A stretch of 64,000 bases of DNA from Nitrobacter sp047149785 (GTDB lineage: Bacteria > Pseudomonadota > Alphaproteobacteria > Rhizobiales > Xanthobacteraceae), in assembly GCF_047149785.1 (NCBI RefSeq), contig NZ_BAAGBE010000001.1, forward strand, positions 1,426,001 to 1,490,000. The letters run 5' to 3'. The translations under genes and the position numbers were made by a program. Below are positions 39,994-48,668 of the stretch, piece after piece. The notes under the pieces are model-generated. The model did not search any database, was not told where the DNA came from, and saw only the letters and a program-made list of their open reading frames with translations. How positions within the stretch are numbered: the first letter of the stretch is position 1; every line of letters starts with the position of its first letter.

Positions 39994-41856
39994 GTGCGCC
40001 GGGCCGAATCAAAACGGACCTCCAGATTGCGATCGATAGCGCCCCGCCGCAGTCGGCTGGGGCCGTGTTTGGGCCTCGCGGTCGGACTGCTCGCCGGATG
40101 GTCGGAAGCGGCCCTGGCAAGTCCGGGCTATGCCATCGCGATGCACGGCAAACCGGCTTTGCCGGCCGATTTCAGTCAGATGCCCTACGCCAACCCGGAT
40201 GCGCCCAAAGGTGGCCGGCTGATCCAGAGCGTTACGGGCAGCTTCGACAGCCTCAACCCCTTCATCGTCAAAGGCGTTGCGCTCCAGCAAATACGCGGAT
40301 TCGTGGTCGAGAGCCTGATGGCGAGAGGCAACGACGAACCCTTCACGCTGTACGGCCTGCTGGCGGACAGCATCGACACGGACGAGGCCCGAACCTACGC
40401 CACCTTCCACCTCAACCCGCTGGCGCGTTTTTCCGACGGACGCCCCGTCCGCGCCGAAGACGTGCTGTTTTCCTGGCAACTTCTGCGCGACAAGGGACGC
40501 CCCAATCATCGCCAGTATTATTCGAAGGTCGCAAGGGCCGAGGCGCTCGACGAGCGCACGGTACGCTTCGATTTCGGCGGAACCGGAGATCGCGAACTGC
40601 CGCTGATTCTCGGCCTGATGCCGATCCTGCCGAAACACGCGATCGACGCCGCGACCTTCGAGCAGACCTCGATGACCGCGCCGCTGGGTTCCGGGCCGTA
40701 TCGCGTAACCGCGGTGAAGCCCGGGGCGAGTGTCACGCTGACGCGCAATCCGGACTATTGGGGGCGTGACCTGCCGGTCAATCGCGGCCTGTGGAACTTC
40801 GAGGAGATCAGGTTCGACTTCTATCGCGAGGCCAACAGTCAGTTCGAAGCCTTCAAACGCGGATTGTACGATTTTCGCGTCGAGACCGAACCGCTGCGCT
40901 GGCATGACGGGTACGATTTTCCCGCCGCGCGCAACGGTCGGCTCATTCGCGAAGCCATCAAGACCGGCCTGCCTGCGCCATCGGAATATCTGGTCTTCAA
41001 TACGCGACGGCCGATGTTCTCCGACATCCGTGTCCGCCAAGCGCTGACGCTTCTGTTCGATTTCGAGTGGATCAATCGCAACTATTTCTTCGGGCTTTAC
41101 AGCCGCGCCGGCGGTTTCTTCGCGGGATCGGAACTGTCGGCCTATGCGCGCCCCGCCGACGAACGGGAACGCTCGTTGCTGAAGCCGTTCGGGTCGGCCG
41201 TGCGGCAGGACATTCTCGACGGCAGCTATCGTTTGCCGGTGACGGACGGTTCGGGTCGCGACCGCAAGGCGCTGCGCGCCGCCCTCGCCCTGCTGTCGCA
41301 AGCCGGTTACGAGCTTGACGGGACGGTTTTGCGTCACCGCTCGACGGGGGCGCCCCTCGCCTTCGAGATCCTGGTGACGACGCGCGATCAGGAACGTATC
41401 GCGCTGACCTATGCGCGCGATCTCAAGCGGGCCGGCATTGCAGTAACCGTGCGTTCGGTCGATGCCGTGCAGTTCGACCAGCGGCGGCTCGGTTTCGATT
41501 TCGACATGATCCCGAACCGCTGGGATCAATCGCTGTCGCCGGGCAACGAGCAGTCCTTTTACTGGGGCAGCGAGGCCGCAGACATCCAGGGAACGCGAAA
41601 TTACATGGGCGCGAAGAATCCGGCGATCGACGCCATGATCGCCGCCCTGCTTGAGGCGAAAAGCCGGCCCCACTTCGTGGACGCGGTTCGCGCGCTCGAC
41701 CGGGTCCTGATGTCCGGCTTCTACGCAATTCCGGTCTACAACATTCAAGAGCAATGGATTGCGCGCTGGAATCGGATAGAACGGCCATCAGCGACCGCGT
41801 TGACCGGATACCTCCCCGAAACATGGTGGCACAGGCCGCCGAAGCCGAGCAAGTAA
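39994..41856 (+). CDS. Periplasmic oligopeptide-type substrate-binding protein (YejA-like)
   Basis: 620 aa from GTG 39994, which has GGTAAG eight bases upstream; a TTG at 39988 is in frame but too close. A signal peptide ends near ALAS. Family-5 extracellular solute-binding fold: YAIAMHGKPALPADFSQMPY, RFSDGRPVRAEDVLFSWQLL, GSGPYRVTAVKPGASVTLTR and FNTRRPMFSDIRVRQALTLL. It binds peptides for an ABC importer. No permease or ATPase genes are adjacent, so its partners must lie elsewhere. It is followed 4 bp later by the acyl-CoA-synthetase-like gene, suggesting cotranscription. Confidence 0.93.
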   Translation: MRRAESKRTSRLRSIAPRRSRLGPCLGLAVGLLAGWSEAALASPGYAIAMHGKPALPADFSQMPYANPDAPKGGRLIQSVTGSFDSLNPFIVKGVALQQIRGFVVESLMARGNDEPFTLYGLLADSIDTDEARTYATFHLNPLARFSDGRPVRAEDVLFSWQLLRDKGRPNHRQYYSKVARAEALDERTVRFDFGGTGDRELPLILGLMPILPKHAIDAATFEQTSMTAPLGSGPYRVTAVKPGASVTLTRNPDYWGRDLPVNRGLWNFEEIRFDFYREANSQFEAFKRGLYDFRVETEPLRWHDGYDFPAARNGRLIREAIKTGLPAPSEYLVFNTRRPMFSDIRVRQALTLLFDFEWINRNYFFGLYSRAGGFFAGSELSAYARPADERERSLLKPFGSAVRQDILDGSYRLPVTDGSGRDRKALRAALALLSQAGYELDGTVLRHRSTGAPLAFEILVTTRDQERIALTYARDLKRAGIAVTVRSVDAVQFDQRRLGFDFDMIPNRWDQSLSPGNEQSFYWGSEAADIQGTRNYMGAKNPAIDAMIAALLEAKSRPHFVDAVRALDRVLMSGFYAIPVYNIQEQWIARWNRIERPSATALTGYLPETWWHRPPKPSK

Positions 41857-41860
41857 CGTC

Positions 41861-43369
41861 GTGCTCCAGAACAACACATCGCCCACGCTGGACGAACTGT
41901 TCGGCCGCATCCTCGCCCGGCAGCCGGATCAACCGGCGCTGATCGATCCGCCCGACAAGTTGCGGGTGACCGGACAGCCGCCGCGGCGCCTGACCTTCGC
42001 GCAGGCCGACCGGGCCGTCTCGGCGCTGGCGGGCCATTTTATCGAAGCCGGCCTGCCGCCCAATTCGGTGATCGCGGTTCAACTGCCTCACACCGTCGAG
42101 CTGGCGGTGACGGTGCTCGCCGCATATCGCGCCGGGCTGATCGTCGCGCTGTTGCCGCAACTTTGGCGGCACGCCGAATTGACTGTCGCGCTCAACCGGA
42201 CCGGTGCGCGCGCGATCGTGGCCATGGGACGCATCGACGGCGTCGATCATGCCGAGCTTGCGATGAACGCCGCCGCCGAAGCCTTCTCCATCCGTCATGT
42301 CTGCGGCTTCGGCAGCGACTTGCCGGAAGGCATGGTCCCGCTGGATCTTGCCGTGGATAACTCGAACACCGGCAACGCGGGACTTGCGGTCCAGGATTCG
42401 CGCCGCGCGGCGCTCGTGACGTTCGAGGGTTCGGGTTCAGGCTTTCGCGCCGTGCCGCGAACCCACGTCAACCTGATCGCCGCCGGTCTTGCGATATTCC
42501 TCGAGAGCGGATTGCCTCAGGGTGCAACGATCCTGTCTGCCTTCGCGCCGTCGTCATTCGCCGGACTGACATCGTCGTTCGTGATGTGGCTGCTGAGCGG
42601 CGGCACGCTGGCGATGCATCATCCCTTCGATGAGCGTGTCATGATACGGCAGATCGAGGCGGACGGCTGCGACACGCTGGTTGCGCCGGCTCCGCTGGCA
42701 TTGCGGATGGCGGAGGCCGAGGCTCTGTCCTCCGTGCGAAGCCTGCGCCATATCATCGGTCTGTGGCGGGCCCCGGAGCAGGTCGGGTCCAGCGCGCTCT
42801 GGCCCCAAACCGGGATCCGGATGACGGACGTCTATCTGTTCGGCGAAGCCGGCCTTTTCGGCGCCCGGCGCGCGGACGACGGGACGCCTTCGCCGGTCAT
42901 GCCCGGTCCTTATCGGGCGCCGCCGGAGGTCCCCGCCTCGTCCACGGCGGGCGAGATCGTTTTGACTACCAAGGGAACGCTCGGTTTGCGGGGACCGATG
43001 GTTCCGGTCGCGGCTTACGCCACATCGGACGGGCCTTCCGATGCCTTCGCGTCGCTATCGCCGCCGGACTATGTCGATACAGGTTACGCCGCGCGGATCG
43101 ATCGCACCTCGGGCGCTATCACCATCACGGCCCCGCCATCCGGTGTCATGGCGGTCGGCGGCTACCGGTTTCTTGCGGATGACCTTCAGGAATGGTCGCG
43201 GCGGCTCGGACAGAACGCGATGCTGACGGCGCTTCCCGACCGCCTGAGCGGCCACCGCCTCGCCGGCCGAGCGGGAGACAATGCGCGCGCCCGCGAGGCG
43301 CTTGCTGAACTGGGTCTCAACCCCTTGATGGTGGAAGCATTTCGTGACCGGACGGTGGCAACTGATTGA
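41861..43369 (+). CDS. Acyl-CoA synthetase-like protein with degenerate active-site motifs
   Basis: 502 aa, GTG start. It has the overall ANL (adenylate-forming) layout: an N-terminal LTFAQADRAVSALAGHFIEA, VIAVQLPHTVELAVTVLAAY, and a C-terminal VDTGYAARID and VGGYRFLADDLQEWSRRLG. The P-loop (normally SSGTTGxPKG) reads TFEGSGSGFRAVPRTH and lacks the Thr-Thr-Gly and the Lys. The A5-like region has YLFGEAGLFG, without the usual GxTE. The catalytic C-terminal Lys is not evident. It may not adenylate anything, or it may act on an unusual substrate. Confidence 0.85.
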   Translation: MLQNNTSPTLDELFGRILARQPDQPALIDPPDKLRVTGQPPRRLTFAQADRAVSALAGHFIEAGLPPNSVIAVQLPHTVELAVTVLAAYRAGLIVALLPQLWRHAELTVALNRTGARAIVAMGRIDGVDHAELAMNAAAEAFSIRHVCGFGSDLPEGMVPLDLAVDNSNTGNAGLAVQDSRRAALVTFEGSGSGFRAVPRTHVNLIAAGLAIFLESGLPQGATILSAFAPSSFAGLTSSFVMWLLSGGTLAMHHPFDERVMIRQIEADGCDTLVAPAPLALRMAEAEALSSVRSLRHIIGLWRAPEQVGSSALWPQTGIRMTDVYLFGEAGLFGARRADDGTPSPVMPGPYRAPPEVPASSTAGEIVLTTKGTLGLRGPMVPVAAYATSDGPSDAFASLSPPDYVDTGYAARIDRTSGAITITAPPSGVMAVGGYRFLADDLQEWSRRLGQNAMLTALPDRLSGHRLAGRAGDNARAREALAELGLNPLMVEAFRDRTVATD

Positions 43370-43450
43370 ATCCGGCGGCATTCATTGACCCGGCATTAAG
43401 GGCGGCAAACTAGGATCGCGCGCGTTCGCACGCATCCGAGTTCCGCAAAG

Positions 43451-44686
43451 ATGTCCCAGCAAGGTCCGCTCATCGTTGTCGCATCCCGAGAGCACCGACC
43501 GTCAACCACGCCGCTGTTCGGTCTGAATATCCTTCCCGTCATCGACATCGGTTGGGCCGAGGCACCGAAGGCGGTCGCAGAACTTCATCCGACAGCCGTG
43601 CTTGTCGCCGCGACGGAAGGCGCGGGCGCGGCATTCGAGCGTCTCGCGGACCAGGTGGCCGCAATACGGCCCTATGTCCCGTTGATCGTCGTCGATCCCG
43701 CCAATCCCTGCCCCGACAACGCGCTTCCCTATTCATCCTCGAACGGCGGCTTCGATCGGCTCGGCGCGCGTCTCAAGGCGGCGCTGCGCGTGCGGACCTT
43801 GCACGCGACCGTGCTTCGGCGGCTCGCGAGCAATCCGGCCGGTCCTGTACGCCAGCCGGACAATGACCCGCTCCAGGACGCGACCGTTCTCCTGATCGGG
43901 CGCGGCGCCGCCTATCCAGCGCTGTCAGTTGTTTTTGGCGAACGGCTCGGCGTGATCGGCGCGCTCAGCATCGAGGCGGCGGCGAAGCATCTCAACGTGC
44001 GCAGCGTGGACGGCCTCATCATCGGCGAAGGGTTCACTCCGCGCGTGGTCGATGCGCTTCTCACCGTGCTGGCGGAAGACACCCGCTTTCGTAATCTGCC
44101 GGTCGTCGTCACGACCGGCGGCCTCGCGGCGACCTACGATCTCCCCAATCTCGAAGTGACGTCAGGCGAGCCCGCGCACATCGCAAGCACATTCCTGCCC
44201 CTGGTTCGGCAACATGCCTTCGAAGCTCGTCTCTGTCGTATATTGAAATCCCTCGATGCGGGAGGCTTGCTGGATCCGCGCACCGGCCTTCTCACCGTGG
44301 ATGCCTTCCATCGCGAACTCAATACGGCGATCAACCAAACCCGATCCCACGGTGGAAGGCTCTCCGTCGCGCGCTTCTCGCTCGACCAGAAGCAGGAACG
44401 CCCGGTATTCGATGCGGCGCGTATTTTGAGTCGGCTGATGCGGAGAATGGATTTCGGCACGCTCGAGAACGACGGGTCGATCATCGTGGCTTTCGTCGAC
44501 GTCGATCCCCGCAATGCCCACATGATCGCACGGCGGCTTTCGAGCGTGATGAAGCACACCGCGCACAGCAACAAGCGTGCATTGAGGATCGATCCCCATG
44601 TCGCCTTGACGGTGTGTCAGCCCGACGATTCAGCGAGATCCGTTCTCGCCCGACTGAACGACGAGGCCCACCGCGCGGCGTCGTAA
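43451..44686 (+). CDS. Protein with degenerate GGDEF domain and receiver-like N-terminus
   Basis: 411 aa. Residues about 1-240 look like two receiver-type alpha/beta folds without the phospho-acceptor pocket (GPLIVVASREHRPSTTPLFG; ATVLLIGRGAAYPALSVVFG). The C-terminal third starts like a GGDEF domain (GLLDPRTGLLTVDAFHRELN). Where GG(D/E)EF should stand it reads LENDGSIIVAFVDVD, so diguanylate cyclase activity is not expected. It might bind c-di-GMP or a protein partner. It ends 5 bp from the convergent mfd. Confidence 0.75.
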   Translation: MSQQGPLIVVASREHRPSTTPLFGLNILPVIDIGWAEAPKAVAELHPTAVLVAATEGAGAAFERLADQVAAIRPYVPLIVVDPANPCPDNALPYSSSNGGFDRLGARLKAALRVRTLHATVLRRLASNPAGPVRQPDNDPLQDATVLLIGRGAAYPALSVVFGERLGVIGALSIEAAAKHLNVRSVDGLIIGEGFTPRVVDALLTVLAEDTRFRNLPVVVTTGGLAATYDLPNLEVTSGEPAHIASTFLPLVRQHAFEARLCRILKSLDAGGLLDPRTGLLTVDAFHRELNTAINQTRSHGGRLSVARFSLDQKQERPVFDAARILSRLMRRMDFGTLENDGSIIVAFVDVDPRNAHMIARRLSSVMKHTAHSNKRALRIDPHVALTVCQPDDSARSVLARLNDEAHRAAS

Positions 44687-44691
44687 CAGCG

Positions 44692-47600
44692 TTACGCCGC
44701 CTTGCGATCTTCCGCGAGATTGGCGAGCTGGCGCATGATGTCGGTGGTTCCCGTCAGGCGCTCCTCCGGCGTTTCCCAGCTCTGGAAGAACACCACCTTC
44801 ATATCGGGGCGAACCCTCGCCGCCTGCCCGTGCTGGCGGATGAAATAGACCAGTCGATCGGGTTGCGCGAACTTGTTGTCACGGAAGGAAATCACGGCGC
44901 CCTTCGGCCCGGTGTCCACCTTCTCGACATTGGCGCGACGGCAATAGCCCTTGATCGCCGCGACCTTGAACAGGTAACGGACTTCATCCGGCAGCGGGCC
45001 GAACCGGTCACGCAGTTCCGCGGCGAAATTGTCGATCTCGTCATCGGTGTCGAGGTCGGCCAGCCGGCGATACAGCGACAACCTGACCGCGAGATCGGCG
45101 ACGTAGTCTTCCGGAATCAGGACCGGCATGCCGATGGTGATCTGCGGCGACCACCGCTCGTCGTCGACAGATTCCGTCATGCCGGTTTTCAGGTTCTGAA
45201 TCGCTTCCTCCAGCATCGACTGGTAGAGTTCAAACCCGACCTCCTTGATGTGGCCTGACTGCTCCTCGCCGAGCAGGTTTCCGGCGCCGCGAATGTCGAG
45301 GTCGTGCGATGCAAGCTGGAAGCCTGCTCCGAGCGTTTCAAGCGATTGCAGAACCTTGAGGCGGCGCTCGGCCTGCGCCGTGATCTTGTGCGTCGAGGGC
45401 AGCGTGAACAGCGCGTAAGCGCGCAGCTTCGAGCGACCCACCCGGCCGCGCAACTGATAGAGTTGCGCCAATCCGAACATGTCGGCGCGATGCACGATCA
45501 GGGTATTGGCGGACGGAATGTCGAGACCCGACTCCACGATGGTGGTGGAGAGCAGGACATCATACTTGCCGTCGTAAAAGGCCGACATGATGTCCTCGAT
45601 CACCGTCGGCGGCATCTGCCCGTGGGCGACGGCGACCTTCATCTCCGGCACGTGCTTGTCGAGAAACTCCTTCACCTCGGCCAGGTCGTCGATGCGCGGC
45701 ACCACATAGAAGGCCTGGCCGCCGCGATAGCGTTCGCGCAGCAACGCCTCGCGGATCATCAAGGGATCGTGCGGCGCCACGAAGGTACGCACCGCAAGCC
45801 GATCGACCGGCGGCGAGGCAATGATCGAGAGATCGCGCACACCGGTCAGCGCCAGTTGCAGGGTGCGCGGAATCGGAGTCGCGCTCAGCGTCAGCACGTG
45901 GACCTGCGCGCGCAACTGCTTCAGCCGCTCCTTGTGGCTAACGCCGAAATGCTGTTCCTCGTCCACCACGAGAAGTCCGAGATCCCTGAACTTGATCGAC
46001 TTGCCGAGCAGCGCGTGGGTGCCCACCACGATATCGACCGAGCCGTCGGCAAGTCCCTTCTTGACCTGCGCCAACTCCTTCGGCGACACCAGCCGCGACG
46101 CCTGCGCGACGTTGACGGGAAAACCGCGGAACCGCTCGGTGAATGTTTTGGCATGCTGGCGCGCCAGCAACGTCGTCGGCACCACGACGGCGACCTGCTT
46201 GCCGTCGAGCGCAACGGCGAAGGCCGCCCGCAACGCCACCTCGGTCTTGCCAAAGCCGACGTCGCCGCACACCAGCCGATCCATCGGCCGGCCGCTCTCC
46301 AGGTCTTTCAGCGACGCTTCGATCGCACTGAGTTGATCCTCGGTTTCCTCATAAGGGAAGCGCGCGCAGAACTCGTCATAAAGGCCGGATTGCACCGGCA
46401 GCTTCGGCGCTTCGTGCAATTGCCGCGCCGCCGCAACCTTGATCAATTCGCCGGCGATCTCGCGAATACGATTTTTCAGCTTGGCCTTGCGCGCCTGCCA
46501 GCCACCGCCGCCGAGACGATCGAGTTCGACATTGGCCTGATCGGACCCGTAGCGCGACAACAGTTCGATGTTCTCGACCGGCAGGAACAGCTTGGTCTCG
46601 TTGGCGTAGCGCAGTTCGAGGCAATCGTGCGGCGCGCCGCTCACTTCGAGCGTCTGCAAACCGACGAAACGCCCGATGCCGTGCTCGACATGGACGACGA
46701 GATCGCCGGCCGCGAGACTGGTCGCTTCCGAGATGAAATTCTCAAGCTTGCGGCTCGCCTTGCGCGGCCGCACCAGACGATCGCCGAGAATGTCCTGTTC
46801 GCTGATGACGGCGACGGTCTCGGTCTCGAATCCCGATTCCATGCCGACGACCGCCAGCATCACCTCATTGCGCGGCGTGGCCTGAACCGTGCGCCAGACA
46901 TTGACGCTCGTCAGGTTGAGCAGCTTGTGGTCCCGCAACATGCTCGCCATGCGATCGCGCGACCCCTCGCTCCACAACGCAACGACGACTTTCTTCCGTA
47001 CGGCCTGTAACGCCTGAATGTGGGATACGACGGATTCGAAAACGTTGACGGTGGCGTCCGCCCGCTCGGGCGCGAAATTCCGCCCCTGCCTCGCGCCGGC
47101 ATCGATGGCATCGACGGCTTCGTCCGGCACCGCGAAAGGCGTCAGCCGCACCAGCGCGGTTTCGCTGATGCGCTTCGTCCATTCGTCCGGCGTCAGATAA
47201 AGCCGGTCGGGCGGAAGCGGTTTGTAGACGGCACCGCCGCCGGAATGCTCAACGGCCTCGCGCCGCGCCTCGTAGTAGTCCGCGATCTGCTTGAAACGCT
47301 CGTTCGCTGCGTCCTCGCCCTGTGGCTCAACGGCGATGGTCGCGCCGTCGAGATAATCGAACAGCGTGTCCATGCGTTCGTGAAACAGCGGCAGCCAGTG
47401 CTCCATGCCGGGATACCGCCGCCCCTCGCTGACGGCCTCGTACAACAGGTCGTCCGGTCCGGGCGCTCCGAACGCGGCGACATATCCCATCCGGAAACGC
47501 CGGATGGTTTCGGTGACGAATTGGAATTCGGAAATCGGGACCAGATCGAGCGATCGTACGTCGAGCAGCGTGCGCTGGGTTTCCGCGTCGAACGAGCGGA

Positions 47601-48219
47601 TCGATTCCAGGGAGTCGCCGAAGAAGTCGAACCGGACGGGCTGGTCGAGACTGGAGGGAAACAGATCGAGGATGCCGCCGCGCACGGCGTATTCGCCGGG
47701 CTCGCGAACCGTCGAGGAGCGGTTGTAGCCGTTGTGCTCCAGCCAGGCGACGATCGAGTCCATCGGCACCACGTGGCCCGGCGCGACCGACAGAGCCTGG
47801 GACGCGACGATCTCGCGCGCAGGCACGCGTTGCACAATGGCGTTGACGGTCGTGAGCAGGATCAGAGGCGCCTCGCTGCCGGCCAGACGGGACAGCCGCG
47901 CCAGCGTCGTGAGCCGCTGGGCGAGGACGCCGCCGTGCGGCGAAACCCGATCGTAGGGCTGACAGTCCCATGCCGGAAACTGCATCACCGAAATATCGGG
48001 CGCGAAAAATTCCAGCGCGCGCGCCAGTTGCTGCATGCGCGGACCATCCCGGCAGATCACTGCGAGGCTGACGGCCGAAGCCTGCCGCCCTGCCTTGGCC
48101 TTGATGGCGCGGGCAAGATCCGAAGCGACCAGCCCTTCGGCGCCCTCCGCGACGTTGGCGAGCGTCAGCGGGCGACCGGGCGACAGCGAGTCCGCGGGCG
48201 ATCGTGCGGTCGTCTTCAT
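44692..48219 (-). CDS. mfd: Transcription-repair coupling factor Mfd
   Basis: 1175 aa. It removes stalled RNA polymerase at DNA lesions and recruits UvrA. An N-terminal UvrB-like module comes first. The RNA-polymerase-interacting region at about 480-560 has GDLVVHVEHGIGRFVGLQTL. The SF2 translocase has Walker A GDVGFGKTEVALRAAFAVAL and DEEQ in LLVVDEEQHFGVSHKERLK. LRGRVGRS follows, and the C-terminal TRCF domain is complete. The start overlaps the sdhE stop (ATGA). Confidence 0.97.
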   Translation of the reverse strand: MKTTARSPADSLSPGRPLTLANVAEGAEGLVASDLARAIKAKAGRQASAVSLAVICRDGPRMQQLARALEFFAPDISVMQFPAWDCQPYDRVSPHGGVLAQRLTTLARLSRLAGSEAPLILLTTVNAIVQRVPAREIVASQALSVAPGHVVPMDSIVAWLEHNGYNRSSTVREPGEYAVRGGILDLFPSSLDQPVRFDFFGDSLESIRSFDAETQRTLLDVRSLDLVPISEFQFVTETIRRFRMGYVAAFGAPGPDDLLYEAVSEGRRYPGMEHWLPLFHERMDTLFDYLDGATIAVEPQGEDAANERFKQIADYYEARREAVEHSGGGAVYKPLPPDRLYLTPDEWTKRISETALVRLTPFAVPDEAVDAIDAGARQGRNFAPERADATVNVFESVVSHIQALQAVRKKVVVALWSEGSRDRMASMLRDHKLLNLTSVNVWRTVQATPRNEVMLAVVGMESGFETETVAVISEQDILGDRLVRPRKASRKLENFISEATSLAAGDLVVHVEHGIGRFVGLQTLEVSGAPHDCLELRYANETKLFLPVENIELLSRYGSDQANVELDRLGGGGWQARKAKLKNRIREIAGELIKVAAARQLHEAPKLPVQSGLYDEFCARFPYEETEDQLSAIEASLKDLESGRPMDRLVCGDVGFGKTEVALRAAFAVALDGKQVAVVVPTTLLARQHAKTFTERFRGFPVNVAQASRLVSPKELAQVKKGLADGSVDIVVGTHALLGKSIKFRDLGLLVVDEEQHFGVSHKERLKQLRAQVHVLTLSATPIPRTLQLALTGVRDLSIIASPPVDRLAVRTFVAPHDPLMIREALLRERYRGGQAFYVVPRIDDLAEVKEFLDKHVPEMKVAVAHGQMPPTVIEDIMSAFYDGKYDVLLSTTIVESGLDIPSANTLIVHRADMFGLAQLYQLRGRVGRSKLRAYALFTLPSTHKITAQAERRLKVLQSLETLGAGFQLASHDLDIRGAGNLLGEEQSGHIKEVGFELYQSMLEEAIQNLKTGMTESVDDERWSPQITIGMPVLIPEDYVADLAVRLSLYRRLADLDTDDEIDNFAAELRDRFGPLPDEVRYLFKVAAIKGYCRRANVEKVDTGPKGAVISFRDNKFAQPDRLVYFIRQHGQAARVRPDMKVVFFQSWETPEERLTGTTDIMRQLANLAEDRKAA

Positions 48220-48506
48220 GCGTCGGGACCTGTCGGCGAAAACGATTTGATGCGATCGAACAGAGCCGTGCGGTATTGGCGAGCCAGCGGAACACCGCCG
48301 CTCAACGCGGCATACAGGTCCGGGTCCGGGACCTCGATCAGGCTCTCGAAATCGATCAACTCCGCATCGGTGAGCGAGCCGATTTCCGCATCGGCAAACC
48401 GGCCGAGGATCAGGTCCATCTCGCGCATGCCGCGATGCCAGCAGCGGAACAAAAGCCGTTTGCGGCGGTCGTCAAGGCCGCCGCTCGATCGTGTCGATCC
48501 CGTCAT
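48216..48506 (-). CDS. sdhE: SdhE, FAD assembly factor (YgfY/DUF339)
   Basis: 96 aa from ATG 48506; in-frame ATGs further up (48512, 48551, 48620) are less likely. The family core is RRKRLLFRCWHRGMREMDLI with the RGxxExD motif, then LGRFADAEIGSLTDAELIDF and a final LARQYRTALFDRI. SdhE helps attach FAD to succinate dehydrogenase. It is coupled to mfd by a 4-bp overlap; recG is divergent. Confidence 0.93.
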   Translation of the reverse strand: MTGSTRSSGGLDDRRKRLLFRCWHRGMREMDLILGRFADAEIGSLTDAELIDFESLIEVPDPDLYAALSGGVPLARQYRTALFDRIKSFSPTGPDA

Positions 48507-48668
48507 CAATCCCATCCGAACGCCGAAAGCCCGGACGAGCCGGGCCGGCATCATATAGCCGTGGCGATCGGGGATGTCAGCACCTGTTCGCGCATTGCAT
48601 AATCCGGAAATTGCATTCAAGGCTTCCCGGGTGAGCCCCGGTCCACCTGACTTTCGTCGAGTCGCGCG

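Noticed and set aside
45304..47010. 568-aa open frame antisense to mfd
   Set aside because: Shadow of mfd; no recognisable domain.
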